64,000 nucleotides of DNA from Saxidomus purpurata. Its lineage: Eukaryota > Mollusca > Bivalvia > Venerida > Veneridae. The translations under genes and the position numbers were made by a program. Where the stretch lies: the NCBI GenBank assembly GCA_022818135.1, contig JAFMSR010000007.1:31618561-31682560 (forward strand), in the 5' to 3' direction. Shown piece by piece: positions 12,372-24,865 of the stretch (positions within the stretch are counted from its first letter, which is position 1; each line of letters starts with the position of its first letter). The notes under the pieces are model-generated. The model made no database searches and had not been told where the DNA came from. It saw nothing but the letters and a program-made list of their open reading frames with translations.

Positions 12372-14630
12372 GACGACAAAGCAAATCTATATGACCCTCA
12401 GTCTGATGTAAGGGGCATGCATATTTTAGATAACAGCACTGAGAATTCAACGACAGAACCATTTTATTAATTTTCAGATACATGTGTACACTTTAATTCT
12501 TTCTAGAAAGTCTTTTAATAATGGGTCTCCCAGAGTCCCTGCAGGGTTTGCAGATTGGCAGTACAACACGGTGGGTCTGTAGAGCATCAACTTTGGCATT
12601 TTTTTCGAAGTTTTCTACAACATTTTCATCAATATCAATCCCCTCTGTCGTAATGTCAAATACATCAAACCATGAATTTCCGTATGGCATTTTTAACGAC
12701 CGAAGTCACCTTTTCTTCACCAGTGCTTATAATATTTACACTAACAGAAAATGTGATATCTTCCGTAATGGAGGCTGCCATGATTTTGTATGCGTAACGA
12801 AAAAAGCCGAGAATTACCACATGTATTATACAGTGAATAATCTAGGTTTTTATTTATATGAGTCCCTGGGACGCACATATGAAACAATGAGTCCCTTTCC
12901 AGAAAGTCAGAAAATAGAATCGGACATCCTCGCCGAAATTACTTTCTTTGCGAATCGCCGCTGTAATGTGTTGTTTTTTTCTTCAAATATAATTGTTTCT
13001 AAAAGTATTGAGTTACTGAAAATATTAATTACCTTTTACGTAGATTTAAAATATTTATTTCCGTAAAAAAATCTGCTGTAATTAGTCGATGTTTATTCTC
13101 CAATTATCATTTGTCACTCGTGAATGTCGCGGTAGGTGTGAAAAATACGAGGCGGAGCATTCATAAAGGGTGACAAAATAACTACGTCAACTTGAAATTT
13201 CGAGCTATGTGACACCACTGTTTGAGTAACATTTGACAAAAGTATTTTCAATTAACTAAATTAACATTTATAAGTTCCAACAATTCTTTATTTAAAATAA
13301 ACGTTATGTTGATAACAAAATCGCGGCGCTTCAAGCCGATTTTTTTCTAAGTAACAGTTTTCTTCTACAATGTATTTACTTTAAAGAATTACCTTTGTCG
13401 AATAAAATAATTTCTACAGCGACTTCTTTTACTCATAAAGCCGCAGGTGTTACGAGATCAAAGCACGTACGCCGACGCTGAGTTTCGTTTGATCCAAGCG
13501 AAGCACGTGGCATTAAAAAGACCAAATATTTTGACAGGTCTGATTATTTTGGATTATAAAAACTAGTTTGGAATAGACAATGTATAATATGAATAAGTTG
13601 TATTTGGTTATGCACTATATCAAGCTATACAAATGCTCGTTGGTCGGCAAATATTTTCGAATTTGATAAATGTACAAAAGTAAAAAAATACGTGTATACA
13701 AATTTTCACGTAAAATAATTCTAATTTAATGTCCTGTTAGCTGTCTGAAACACCACTTAAAGTACTGCGATTTTACACCCGCGAAGTGCCGCGACTTTTT
13801 AACGATTTCATGCGAAAATGCTTCTAAATACTCGCAGGAAACGCAAGTTCGTGGACGATATTCTTTTATACAAACTGCCGCGAGCATATACCCAAGTCTC
13901 GCTTTTCACGTGCTTGCGTCCTAAAGGACGCACATATTTCAAATCTTTGCGTCCTTTTCATTTTTTGTGCGTCTATGACGCAGGACTCACGGCTAAATTA
14001 TTCACTGAATTATAAAAAGCGAAAAGGACCAAACGCGAAATTGGCCCAAAGAAACGAAATGGGACAAAATAAAAAAAAATCGGCAGCGGTAGCGATAAAA
14101 AAGATCGGGTCAGGGCTAATTACGGTGAGTCGGTCGGAGCACCGCAAACCAACATTTTTTTAATGATGGCCTTACCTTAACCCTTTGAGATATTGCTTTG
14201 AAACTTTTAATGCTATTTCACATCATTACCCCCATCTGTACGCAAGAGAAGGTAACTCTGTCAGGGATTTGTTTTAAAAATTAAGGCCTTTTATCAACTT
14301 AGAATCTTGGTTAAGTTTTTCGTACCAGTCCACTTTTTTGGGGAGGAGAAGGTAATTCTGTCAAGGATTTTATTTGAATTATGGCCCTTTTTGACTTAGA
14401 AACTCAGTTAAAATTTCCACTTGTTAACTTAACCATTTGAGATATTACTTTGAAAGTTGGAGTACTTACGTACCATCGTAAGACCTATCTGTAAGCAAAA
14501 GAAGATAACTCTTCTTGATTTGTACTTATAAATTCCTAGTTAAAGTCTTGTGTGCCCTTAACTGTCAAAGTTTTGTTTTATTGGCAAGCACTAAAAAAGT
14601 CGAGCACGCTGTCCTACTGACAGCTCTTGT
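11824..14630 (+). mobile_element. Third tandem-core element nested in the second
   Basis: Begins 'ttagctcgacttttctatga' and 'gccccggcgtcggcgttggc', and ends gtcgagcacgctgtcc...gacagctcttgt. Core units share aagtttttcgtaccacc and 'aactctgtcaaggtttttga' (units near 11895, 12085 and 14170 onward). The same unit is found at 21630-23122 and, inverted, at 55811-56850. It is interrupted by the TIR element at 12267-14171. Confidence 0.75.
12267..14171. mobile_element. PIF/Harbinger-like non-autonomous DNA element
   Basis: Perfect 40-bp terminal inverted repeats (12267-12306 and 14132-14171) begin GGCCATCATT and are flanked on both sides by TTA (12264-12266 and 14172-14174). A TTA duplication and a GGCC-type terminus fit the PIF/Harbinger superfamily. 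The 1.9 kb interior has no recognisable transposase or Myb-like protein. Open frames of 181 residues (12521-13066, plus) and 65 residues (12493-12690, minus) have no known motif and lie over one another. Excising one TTA and the element rejoins the host core unit cleanly. Confidence 0.9.
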
Positions 14631-15204
14631 TTACTTTTCCTTGTCCGGAGCATAACTTGAAAACTCCTGGTTTGAATTCAATACAACTTCATACAATGGT
14701 CAAGTACATTGAGAGGAAGTGCAGTGCACAGGAACCATAACTCTTTCTTGGCTCATTACAGAGTTATTGCCCTTTGTTACTTTTCCTTGTCCAGAGCATA
14801 ACTTGAAAACTACTGGTTGGAATTCAATACAACTTCATACAATGGTCTAGCACAATGAGAAGAAGTGCAGTGTACAAGAACCATAACTCTATCTTGAGTC
14901 ATTACAGAGTTATTGCCCTTTGTTACTTTTCTTTGTCTGGAGCATAACTTTAAAACTACTGGTTTGAATACAATACACCTTCTTACAATGGTCCAGCACA
15001 ATGAGAGGAAGTGCAGTGTACAAGAACCATACTTCTATCTTGACTAATTACAGAGTTTTTGCCAAGAACAATATCTCTATTTTTGCAAGGTATTCTGTTA
15101 CTACAAACTTCCTCAGTTTATAAAGCAGTCTTTTGGGGGTATTAATCACATTTAGTTATAGGTCTACCGTCAAGTTTTTGATGATTACAGTTTTATAGTT
15201 ATAG

Positions 15205-16073
15205 CCCCAAAACGAAGTTTAGGGGGGTATATAGGAGTCACCCGGTGGTTGGTCGGTCGGTCGGTCGGTCGGTCGGGCGGTCTGTTGCATTTTCCTTGTC
15301 CGGAGCATAACTTGAAAACTACTACTTGGAATTCAATACAACTTCATACAATGGTCAAGCACATTGAGAGGAAGTGCAGTGCACAAGAACTATAACTCCA
15401 TCTTCACTAATTACAGAGTTATTGCCCTTTGTTACTTTTCCTTGTCCGGAGCATAACTTGAAAACTACTGGTTGGAATTCAATACAACTTCATACAATGG
15501 TCAAGCACAATAAGAGGAAGTGCAGTGTACAAGAACTATAACTCCATCTTTACTAATTACAGAGTTATTGCCCTTTGTTACTTTTCCTTGTCCGGAGCAT
15601 AACTTGAAAACTACTGGTTGGAATTCAATACAACCTCATACAATGGTCAAGTACATTTAGAGGAAGTGCAGTGCACAGGAACCATAACTCCATCTTGACT
15701 CATTACAGAGTTATTACCCTTTGTTACTTTTCCTTGTCCGGAGCATAACTTGAAAACTTCTGGTTGGAATTCAATACAACTTCATACAATGGTCAAGCAC
15801 AGTGAGAGGGAGTGCAGTGCACAGGAACCATAACTCCATCTTGACTAATTACTGTGTTATTGCCCTTTGTTACTTTTCCCTGTCTGGAGCATTTTTCGAA
15901 AACTACAAGTTGGAATTCAGTACAACTTCATACAATGGTCAAGCACAATGAGAGGAACTGCTAAGGACAATATCTCTTTTTAGTTTGTTTGCAAGGTTTT
16001 ATGTTACTACGAACTTCTTCAGTGTATAAAGCAATCCTTTTGGGGGTATTAATCACATTTAGTGATAGCTCTA
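15205..16073 (+). mobile_element. Further copy of the 146-bp-unit tandem-core element
   Basis: Starts with 'acgaagtttaggggggtata' and a (TCGG)n run near 15250-15275. It then has about four to five units with 'ccttgtccggagcataactt' near 15293, 15441, 15587 and 15733, and ends 'gggggtattaatcacattta' near 16060. This is the same layout as the copy starting at 11459, from which it is separated by about 35 bp. It appears complete and uninterrupted. Confidence 0.75.
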
Positions 16074-16397
16074 GTTTTAACTTAGAGAGTCAACAGAATT
16101 TTGTTTTGCTATTTACTAATCAAAGTTTTGTTTTATTGGCAAGTACTGAGTATAGTCGAGCATGCTGTCTTAAGGACAGCTCTTGTTTATCATACTGTCA
16201 GCTTGGTTTTCCTAGGTGGATTGAGTAGCTTCGGAAGCCTGGCAGCTTCCACATTTTTAACCAACTGCACATGGACATATTAAATGGTAGGTATTCATGG
16301 TTTTGAATTGATATATCGTATTAGAAGGAAAGAAGAAGAAAAAGTTTTGTTCCGATAATTATGGTACTTCAGTGTCATAAATGAATGAACTAACTAG

Positions 16398-16897
16398 NNN
16401 NNNNNNNNNNNNNNNNNNNNNNNNNNNNNNNNNNNNNNNNNNNNNNNNNNNNNNNNNNNNNNNNNNNNNNNNNNNNNNNNNNNNNNNNNNNNNNNNNNNN
16501 NNNNNNNNNNNNNNNNNNNNNNNNNNNNNNNNNNNNNNNNNNNNNNNNNNNNNNNNNNNNNNNNNNNNNNNNNNNNNNNNNNNNNNNNNNNNNNNNNNNN
16601 NNNNNNNNNNNNNNNNNNNNNNNNNNNNNNNNNNNNNNNNNNNNNNNNNNNNNNNNNNNNNNNNNNNNNNNNNNNNNNNNNNNNNNNNNNNNNNNNNNNN
16701 NNNNNNNNNNNNNNNNNNNNNNNNNNNNNNNNNNNNNNNNNNNNNNNNNNNNNNNNNNNNNNNNNNNNNNNNNNNNNNNNNNNNNNNNNNNNNNNNNNNN
16801 NNNNNNNNNNNNNNNNNNNNNNNNNNNNNNNNNNNNNNNNNNNNNNNNNNNNNNNNNNNNNNNNNNNNNNNNNNNNNNNNNNNNNNNNNNNNNNNNN
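16398..16897. other. Assembly gap (500 N)
   Basis: Exactly 500 ambiguous bases, a typical placeholder for a gap of unknown size. It follows the tandem-core element cluster and precedes the gag remnant. The internal part of the gypsy-like element (protease, reverse transcriptase, integrase) would be expected on this side. Confidence 0.99.
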
Positions 16898-16999
16898 CTA
16901 CCTCTATTCACACAATTTCAGAATAACTACTAGGCGAAGGCCTCGGAGGCGGAGCATACGGCTTCCTGTTTCTGTCCCTCTTGGTTCGATTCACGACCA

Positions 17000-18010
17000 T
17001 CTAGGGACCTCCTCTAGTTTTAGCAAATAAATCTGCTAAATTTCTAGCGTTTAAAAATTTCTTACTACTCAACGTTTGGTACAATTCTCTTTTACATGTC
17101 TTTAGAAACTGATCTCTAATCATAAAGTCTAACAACCCTTCATATGTCTTTGGGACTTTACTTAGCCTAAGCCATCCATCTAAATACATGTACCTAGAGA
17201 TTATGTCCAGATACAATACACATGTTTCATTATCTCTTGGTCTTTAAGTTTTGAACTTTTTTAAAGCCATCGTCAGTAAGTTCAAACTGACGTAGCAAAG
17301 CGTTTTCAATTTGTCGTAGTTCTTCCGATCTTCTAACGGAAGCATATCAAAGACCTCTCTAGCTGTACCCTTACAGGAAGGAACGGTTAATTAAGTGACC
17401 GTATCTCTGGTTTCCAATTTTGCACAGACGCATAAGTCTCATAAACATTCAAGTAGGCATCCATAGAATCAATATTTTCATCAAAAGGAGACATCTCAAC
17501 GTTAAATTCCCAACACTCTTCTTTCTTGAACCATCTAACTCTAGCTCCATCTTATGCTCTATCTCTAATTTCTTACCTTCAGCTTCTTCTGTCTCTATTT
17601 CAAATTGCCAAGCAGAATATAACTTCGGCTTCTCTTTCTCAAGTCTATCTTTTTTTAACTGACTACCTATATATAACTGAGATTCTAACGTTTTTTCTCT
17701 CACTGAATCACATATTCTACCCTTTCCTTCTGTAATCTAACTTATAATTATAACCTTTCCTTCTCTGATTCTAACCTGTCCCTCTCTGATTCTATCTTAA
17801 CTTCCTCTTCTTCTCATCTACTATGAATCTCATATTTTACCCTTTCCTTCTGTAATCTAGCTTCTAATTCTAACCTTTCTTTTTCTAATTCTATCCTCTT
17901 CTTCTCTGCTTCTAACCTGTCCTTCTCTGCTTCCATTGTAGCTTTCTCTTTTTCTAATCTACTATGCATTTCCTCGCGTTCTCTCGCCTGCTCTTCCTTA
18001 ACAAACTTAC
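17000..18010 (-). pseudogene. Degenerate Ty3/gypsy-like gag
   Basis: Read on the minus strand, the 5' part (18010-17700) encodes a long charged coiled coil: repeats of EAEKDRLEAEKKRIELEKE-type heptads. Next comes FDENIDSMDAYLNVYE (near 17480), then REVFDMLPLEDRKNYDKL (near 17350), then RDQFLKTCKRELYQTL and NARNLADLFAK (17130-17010). This coiled coil plus SCAN-like RDQF...C...L...L region is the gag layout I know from gypsy-type elements of molluscs and other metazoans. Several stops and frameshifts break the frame, for example near 17830 and 17390, so it is not functional. The rest of the element is lost in the assembly gap. Confidence 0.8.
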
Positions 18011-18472
18011 TTCACCTACATAACCCAATTTCTTACCTGTCTTTACTAGACATGTTGAAATACCTATGTCAACACGAAAATACCACCGTACACTACTACA
18101 ACAACAACAACAACTTGCGACACTACTTTCACAACCGTGAGACAATACCAGAATAATCTAGTTTATACAATGGGGTCTACAGTAACAACCTGCACCCTAT
18201 ACAAAATAAACGTACTAAACTTTACGACAAAGTTGAAAAACTCACCGAGACTCCTGATGTTTAGGTATGTCCGTCAATGACCACTGCAGTTGGTTAACAA
18301 AAGCTGTTTGTGACCGTATGTCTAATGTAGATTTGACGTCTAAAATATTTGAAAACAATTAGAACCGAACAGTACAACAATAAACAATTAAAGAGGAATC
18401 TTACAAGAAATAATCTGCTGCAGTTACATGAGTGATGAAGATGTTTTGATTACTTTTTGTGTTCGGTCGACC

Positions 18473-18489
18473 ATCCCGCTTCTGATACC
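18473..18489 (-). promoter_or_regulatory. Primer-binding site, tRNA-Leu type
   Basis: The plus strand reads atcccgcttctgatacc, which resembles the 3' end of tRNA-Leu. On the minus strand this is ggtatcagaagcgggat, immediately downstream of a candidate LTR end (...cttaca on minus; tgtaagg at 18492 on plus). The position 5' of the gag fits reverse-transcription priming. Confidence 0.6.
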
Positions 18490-18491
18490 GT

Positions 18492-21400
18492 TGTAAGGAA
18501 GGATGGTCAAGGCTAAACACACCAGAGTAATCAAACCCTCAACATTATACAAAATTTACAATTTAATTAAAATAAAATAAATAAACAGAGATGAATGAAA
18601 ATATGATCATTAAATATAATGATAATGACTTGACTATAAATAACGTTTTAATGTTACATGTAGTCCTGAATAATTCACGTTTACACTTGACTTAATGATG
18701 AATACGTTTTACAATTAGAAAAAGACTGTCTTCGCCATCCATAACATCTTCGTATAGGCTCCGGTAATCCAGGGTTGGATTTAAGTTAACCTGAATGTCA
18801 ACTGCACCAAAGGTGTTTCCTGTGTGAATGTGGCACAACGTAGACGAGTCTGTGCTCGGGAATCAATACATCCGGGCAAATCGTGTAGTGTATCGACGTA
18901 ACAAGTCAGTCTTCTCCAGGAAAGTTATCGTCTGGAGGCAATACATTTCTCTACCACTCCGGGCATTGTATCTTCCGGGGGAGAAAGCTAAAAGATATAA
19001 CATATAACATTGCACGTAAAACGTTTCGAAAATAAACTGCTCCGACGGGTACACAATATCTTTGTAGGTTCCCATAACTGTGCGTACATACACACATATA
19101 TATATAAACATGTGTTCAAAGACGACTCTTTGTGTACACCATACTATCCGAAGGTTACCCAACAGTAAACATGTTATAAAACGTGCTATATTCAATAGTG
19201 CACATGTAATACGTCACTTGATATTTTCATTAATTTAATCTTTCTCATTAATATTAACAACATTCTTCGTACTATTATTAAGAACGAAAGTCAAAAGAAA
19301 TGAACCACCATTAAACTGAATTAACTGAATTAAACTGCAGCTTACATTCAGTATGTACAATCATTATACAAGATAATCAGATTACTGAAACAAAGTAATA
19401 ACACAACGGCATTTGAAAAAGATTTAAAACAAAAACTAACTGCACTGATTCCTCGATTAAATTACAACAAATTCAACTATTTCTGAAATTTACGACATCT
19501 TAAAACGAAATCATAATATGAAACAAAATCGCTTACAATATCTGTAATTGAAAAAAGAATCTATTTACTGAAACAATTTACGAAATGAAATAGAAAACTT
19601 TCAAAACTAAATTCATTCGCCTTGATCAAGCTAAAGTAGGAACTTTATGACATCTAGTCATAAAACTGTGTGTGCAATTTGCTAATAGTTAAATACCATA
19701 TCTTCCCGCCTGTCTATAAATTCACGGGGAAATGATAACCTCCTTGCAGACATGAAAAGCACGAATAAAATTTATGTCGGTCAAAATAAGTTATATGAAT
19801 CGAGGTCCGTTATAGTGGTCTCAGTAAAATTATTATACAATAACCACAAATGCGAAAATATAACTTTCTTATTACTGAACCGAATTTAATGAAAAATAGA
19901 TGAAAATAAACGATACTCAATACTCAAACTAAGGTCTAGAAATGGACCTTGGTCGAACAGGAAACCTGTGGAAACTGAAGGAGACACTGACATCAACTCC
20001 TGTATTAGCATACCCCTAGTTACCTTTTGAACGACATACAGATGCTTGAATTAATTTTATACAAGGAGCGTAGCACCAAAAAAAACATTATTACATATGC
20101 TAGCAGAATAAATGATCCAAAAAATAATCTAAATAAACCGTAGCAATATGTTTTCTGTAGAAAGTTCTGTTGGTTATTGAAATACGCTCTATTTGCATAA
20201 TTATGAAAGGGAGGTAATTTGAAAAATGTGATTCGTACATGACATTCATTGGATTTAGTATCTAACATTTAGAAAAGTTATTTGTAGGTACATTTGTAAT
20301 ATATAGTAACCCTCTTTCCATACAATCTTATTTAAATCTTTAGCCGTGCAGGCAATAGAACCTTCTGTGTGTATTGTGTACGCGTATTGATCCATCACGC
20401 GTCTTGGCGCATAAAAGTATAAAATACGATCGTGATGTAAAATTACTATAAAATAATATATGTAACTTTGGTATGGTATGCAATGAATAATTATACGTTT
20501 CCAAAAATGTTTTTTTTTTCATTTAAGAGCACTTCTAATGTTACACTCAAATATTTGCAATTTACGTAGACCTCAACATCGTCCGTGCCTAAAAATACTA
20601 GTGTTGTGTTTTCTTTCTATGTTTTTTTTTTTAAATTTGGTATAGCACAAATTAATATTGAGATTTTTTGTAACATAGGAATAAGCAGGGTCTTTCAAAA
20701 CTATGTATAAGTCTAGAGTAAGTGTAACAGTAACACGACTGCTTTTATCACAGCCTCATTGCAAATTTACAGATAAACACATGTACAGACTGATCATGTT
20801 CTGCAATGCCTGCGAAGGTAAAGTCAATTTGCTGCCAGTACGTTACAAGTGTAAATAGTATTTAAACACGTCTTTATAATACCTCGCACCAACGTTCGGC
20901 TCGGGCAGTTGTTAACATCTAAGGTATGAATAAAAGAATTTTCATCGTGACGTATAATATTTTGCGACACGTCACATAAATGATTAACATTTTCCTTTAA
21001 AAGTACATTTGTTTGTACGTTATAAAAGATCTGTAAATTTTGTTTTAAGTTCTTGTTTGATTTTATAAAGTATTGTCAGTGTATTATTTTTGTTATTGAT
21101 TGATTGTATATAATTAATAGCTGGATATAATTTTCGTGACAATAAATTAACGTTTATACCTTTATTCAAGATATCGCTGTTTATTCAATAATTATAATGT
21201 TATCAATGATATGTCATCGTGATTTTTTTGTTCAAACGAAATTGTAGAGTACAATTGTCGATATAAAATAATATACTTAAAATAAGAAACTAAAGAACCA
21301 GCACTTTAAGTTCATTCGGATTTGACCTTTACTAAACATTAAACCAAACACCGTAAATGAATACTAGCTAAGATCTATTTGTAGCAAAACAAATAAATGC

Positions 21401-21620
21401 AACCAGTTGACTTTATTCAGTTCTGTAAATCTAGTGAATTGAAATACGGAGCGAGGTGGTATTTTATTCGGACATTTCTTTATGCAAGTAAGTTATTAAA
21501 CAATTTGATTATCACACAGATAATTGTCTCGAAATATTTATATTTTGTATAATAACGTATCGATTTATCACAACACGTCAATGACTTTCCTTTCTTACTA
21601 TAATTACATATTTGAATGAA
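18492..21620 (-). other. Candidate LTR start followed by featureless AT-rich DNA
   Basis: An LTR of the gypsy-like element should begin at 18492 (tgtaaggaagg on plus), but its far end could not be placed because no second copy is visible. A TATA-rich run (atatatatataaac) near 19097 could be part of its promoter. Beyond that, to 21620, no exon, RNA gene or ordered repeat is supported. Confidence 0.35.
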
Positions 21621-21955
21621 AAGCCATGGGCATTTGTCAGAATTATGCCCCTTTTTACTTGGAAAATACATTGATTATTGGTAAATCCACTTATTGTCTA
21701 AACCCTTTGAACTATTGTTGTGAAACTTGGAAGGCTTGCTTTAAATCATTACCCCAATATGTAGGCAAGAGAAGGTAACTCTGTCAAAGATGTTTTTAAT
21801 TAAGGCCCTTTATCGACTTAGAATCTCGTTTTTGGTAGTAGTCCACTTTTAACTAAACTGTTTGAGATATTACTTAGAAAGTTGGAGTACTTGTTTACCA
21901 TCATGATCCCCAAACATAGGGTAGAAGAAGGAAACTATGTCAAGGATTTCATTTA

Positions 21956-22758
21956 AGGTAGTGGATGTGTAATGAGAACTTCCTGTTTAAGGATCATTTG
22001 GAATACTTTGGATTTTATATCTGTACCTATTTTGTACTGTGGCGCAGTGGTTAGAGCGTCTGCTTTGAGATCAAGAGGTCCTGAGTTCAATCTCCGAAGG
22101 AGCCAACTGTTCTTTTCGTTATTTTTTCTATTTTAGTTATCAAATATAATAACTTGAAAAATTATGCCATTTTGCAAGATTTGAAAACTGTTTCCTAATT
22201 TTCCTTGATTTTATTAAGCTTTACAGTACAGTTACTTGAGAAATTGAATATCTACAAAAGTAGACGGTAAAACATTTTTATTATTTCTTATATTTCAATT
22301 CATATACTACTTATAAAAGTTTTATAATCAATAGTGATGGCCCTACTCCGAATCTTTTGTTACAGTCGTGTATATATACATGTGTCTCATGGCAAAATTA
22401 GGCAAATTGTATACCCTAGTTTTTGGCATAATTGCACATTTGTTTGTTACACATGTAAAGCTTGTAGAATTATAATACATGTTTTATAATTCAACATTGC
22501 TTGTAATACTTTTTGGAACATAGAAAAAAAATGAAATTCAAAAAGATACTTGCAGACATACTTATTTCAACTTTTATGGTACTTTTTAATATGGTCAATA
22601 TTTCTTTAGTGGGGATAGGGCAACAAAAATGAAAATGATTTTTAACTTAACGGTGAAATGTCTTTAAATTTTGCACACTAGTCGGTTAACAGATGTAGAT
22701 TATATAAATATCAAGTTTAATGTGTTTTGGAATAGTGTCCATTATACCCCCACTACCT
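21956..22758. mobile_element. 803-bp TA-flanked inverted-repeat element carrying a tRNA-like module
   Basis: The ends AGGTAGTGG...TAATG (21956) and its reverse complement (to 22758) are imperfect inverted repeats of about 25 bp, flanked by TA at 21954-21955 and 22759-22760. The interior has no coding capacity. It does carry a tRNA-like block at 22037-22105, with a perfect A-box (tggcgcagtgg) and a degenerate B-box (gagttcaatctc). Confidence 0.65.
22037..22105 (+). repeat. tRNA-derived (SINE-like) module
   Basis: A-box 'tggcgcagtgg' and a B-box-like 'gagttcaatctc' are spaced as in a tRNA. The acceptor stem does not pair and no anticodon loop with T33 can be drawn. It is therefore a tRNA-derived repeat with a possible Pol III promoter, not a functional tRNA gene. 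Confidence 0.55.
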
Positions 22759-23122
22759 TAATTTATAGCCATTTTCGTCTTAGAAACTCAGTTAGAATTT
22801 CCTTTCTTGTCCACTTTTTGACTTGACCGTTTGAGATATTACTTTGAAAATTGGAATACTTATGACACCTATATGTAAGCAAGAGTAGATAACTCAGTGA
22901 TAATGTCTCTTGATTTGTAATTAAAAATTCTTAGTTGAAGTGTTGTGTGCAACCACTTGTATTAATTTAAAACTTTGCTGTTGTATTAAGGGTTACCAAA
23001 CAATTACGTTTGATAACTCTTGATTTAATATCTTGCTACTTGTGACCCTTGTTTATACAGATCCTTGGTATTTTTACTGCGAGCGTTTTGGTTTAATGGT
23101 AAGCACTAATAACAGCTCTTGT

Positions 23123-24860
23123 TATAATTACATTCAAATATTTACTTCTAACATGGGACCTTTTTAATTTTGAGAAATAAAAAAGATCAAAAGATCGAAT
23201 TAAAAAAGTGTCCGCCGCATGTGAAATTTCGAAATCTGAATAATGAATATTAAAAAAAGTGCCCGCCGCATGTGACGAAAAGTAAAGATGATTTAATAAA
23301 GTACTCGCCGCCTGTGAAATTTTAAGAAGTAAACAATTATTTTTTTCGATCGCTCGCCCCATTTAAAAAAATATCCGAAGAACTATTTATCAAATTAGTG
23401 TGGCCTAACAGTAAAATGTGATAATGACAAATGTCAAACTGTCCATTAGAATAGTAAAAGACAAAAAATGGTATGTTAATGTGTTATGTGTTCTCAATTA
23501 TATAATTGCGAAAATTCTTTTTGTTGAATCTACGATGTTTACATTATTATCTTTGCCATTATTCACATAAAACATAAATATTCCAATTGCCAGCGACTAT
23601 TTTCAGTTCTATTCTAGTCGCAAGTTCCCAAAATACAGAGAGCACAACTATCTCATGTGAAAACATGTGAAGCGTGACTTTGGCACATATCTGTTTCTAA
23701 TTTTTACGCTTCGCGGTCGTTTGTTTAAAAATGTTTTCAACTGACTTTGCATTTTCTGAGAGTATTTAGAAAAATGTTCGCAAGAAAAGGATCGACTATA
23801 TCGTAGGGCACTGACGGTTGGCGACTCCGCTATGCTGCATACACCACCATGGAATGTAGGGGAGTCAACAATCAATGGTGTCCAACGATGAATCATCTGC
23901 AGACATACTGAATATCTTTCTTTTATTAGTTCCAGACCAAGCTAGCCTATAAATTGTGCGAAAAACATGAGCGCTAATGATAACTATTACCGATGAGTTT
24001 GTTTAATAGTGAATTAATTTTTCGGCATCTTTCGTATTTTTGCAAGAGAAAAAAAGTACAGTCAATCAGGCCACCAGAAACCAGAAGCATAATAATTTCT
24101 TATCGCATATGTAAATTATATACATTTGTATATTAGCAGTAGCAGGAATGTGTTTGCGTCTATGGGTAGAGTTGGCGTATAAGATACATGTAAATAATCT
24201 ACAATCTTGCTCGATTTGCATTCGAAGTGGAAATATTGAGTTTAAGCTGACTAGTGCATTAGGTGCAGAAGAACCACCAAGCCAAGAACAAATGGATCTT
24301 ACAATGTAGTAGGTCGTCCGTATAGTATATCGATATTAATAACATGCATTTGGTATGATAAACTTCAGACTTGTAAAGGAAATAATTTCAACTTCTTTGA
24401 GCATGTTCAGCTATTATTGCTGTCCGAGGACAGTAGGAATTTACATCTTGTCTTTGTTGCAATTATTCATTTTTTTTTTGGTGATTTTTAACACATATTT
24501 AAACAGTCAGCCTGTAGTGATGTTAGCTATTTACGCGCAAGCAGTTTCTAAACTATGTACCAATTAGTTCATTGGTAGGTTTATTGCTAGTCTCATCAAT
24601 TCGACGTTGAAGCCAGCGAGATAGTTTTGAATGGGCGCTGAGGTTTGGCAACTATAAAATATCAGATAAAAATCGTATCAAACCGATGAGCCAAATTAAT
24701 TACAATACAAATTGCATTTATTGTCGGTACGTCAATACATGTGCAATAAACATAAGCTATGAATAGCTATTGGCCGACTAATTAGATTATTATAGCCAAA
24801 TAATACCAGTTCTGGTGATGTTTTTCTTAACTTCAGACATTTTGTGATGAACAGATGTGG
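23123..24860. other. Intergenic stretch with a short GC-spiked repeat
   Basis: Near 23208, 23259 and 23301 a short motif (gtgtccgccgcatgtgaaa and variants) recurs at 40-50 bp spacing. Otherwise no supported gene. An open segment at 24200-24310 ending in a stop has no recognisable protein features. Confidence 0.45.
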
Positions 24861-24865
24861 AGTAT

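Larger units (their letters stand above)
11459..15170 (+). mobile_element. Second tandem-core element, 146-bp units, itself interrupted
   Basis: The 5' end is 'acaaagtttaggggggtata' followed by tggttggtcggtcggg. Core units of about 146 bp carry 'ccttgtccggagcataactt', 'aattcaatacaacttcatac' and 'gaggaagtgcagtgcac' (units near 11541, 11687, 14640, 14786 and 14932). The 3' end reads gggggtattaatcacattta. The array breaks after 'gccctttt' at about 11823 and resumes at 14631 with ttacttttcc, so 11824-14630 is a later insertion. Confidence 0.75.
10736..16195 (+). mobile_element. Outer tandem-core element, split by insertions
   Basis: The core units of about 150 bp at 10736-11455 share 'aattatggcccttgttt' and 'ggttaaagttttgca'. 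The 3' end at about 16074-16195 reads 'attggcaagtactgag', gtcgagcatgctgtc, 'gacagctcttgttt', the same tail as the element ending at 14630. Everything between 11459 and 16073 is inserted material. The 5' end was not identified. This is a non-coding, bivalve-type tandem-core element. Confidence 0.6.
21627..23122 (+). mobile_element. Tandem-core element, 5'-truncated and interrupted
   Basis: Core units match those at 11895-14560 (gtcagaattatgcccc, aagagaaggtaactctgtca, gtttgagatattactt). The 3' end 'taagcactaataacagctct' lies near 23099. It is split by the TA-flanked element at 21956-22758. Confidence 0.65.

Noticed and set aside
12521..13066. 181-codon plus-strand open frame inside the PIF-like element
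   Set aside because: No transposase, Myb-like or other motif, and it overlaps an equally open minus-strand frame. Not called as a gene.
16381..16926. Open frames across the gap
   Set aside because: They consist of ambiguous bases.
22037..22105. Functional tRNA gene
   Set aside because: A-box is perfect, but acceptor and anticodon stems do not form and the anticodon loop lacks T33. It is better explained as a SINE-like module.
24200..24310. Possible exon ending in a stop (frame containing GNIEFKLTSALGAEEPP)
   Set aside because: No clear acceptor, no recognisable domain and no partner exon nearby.
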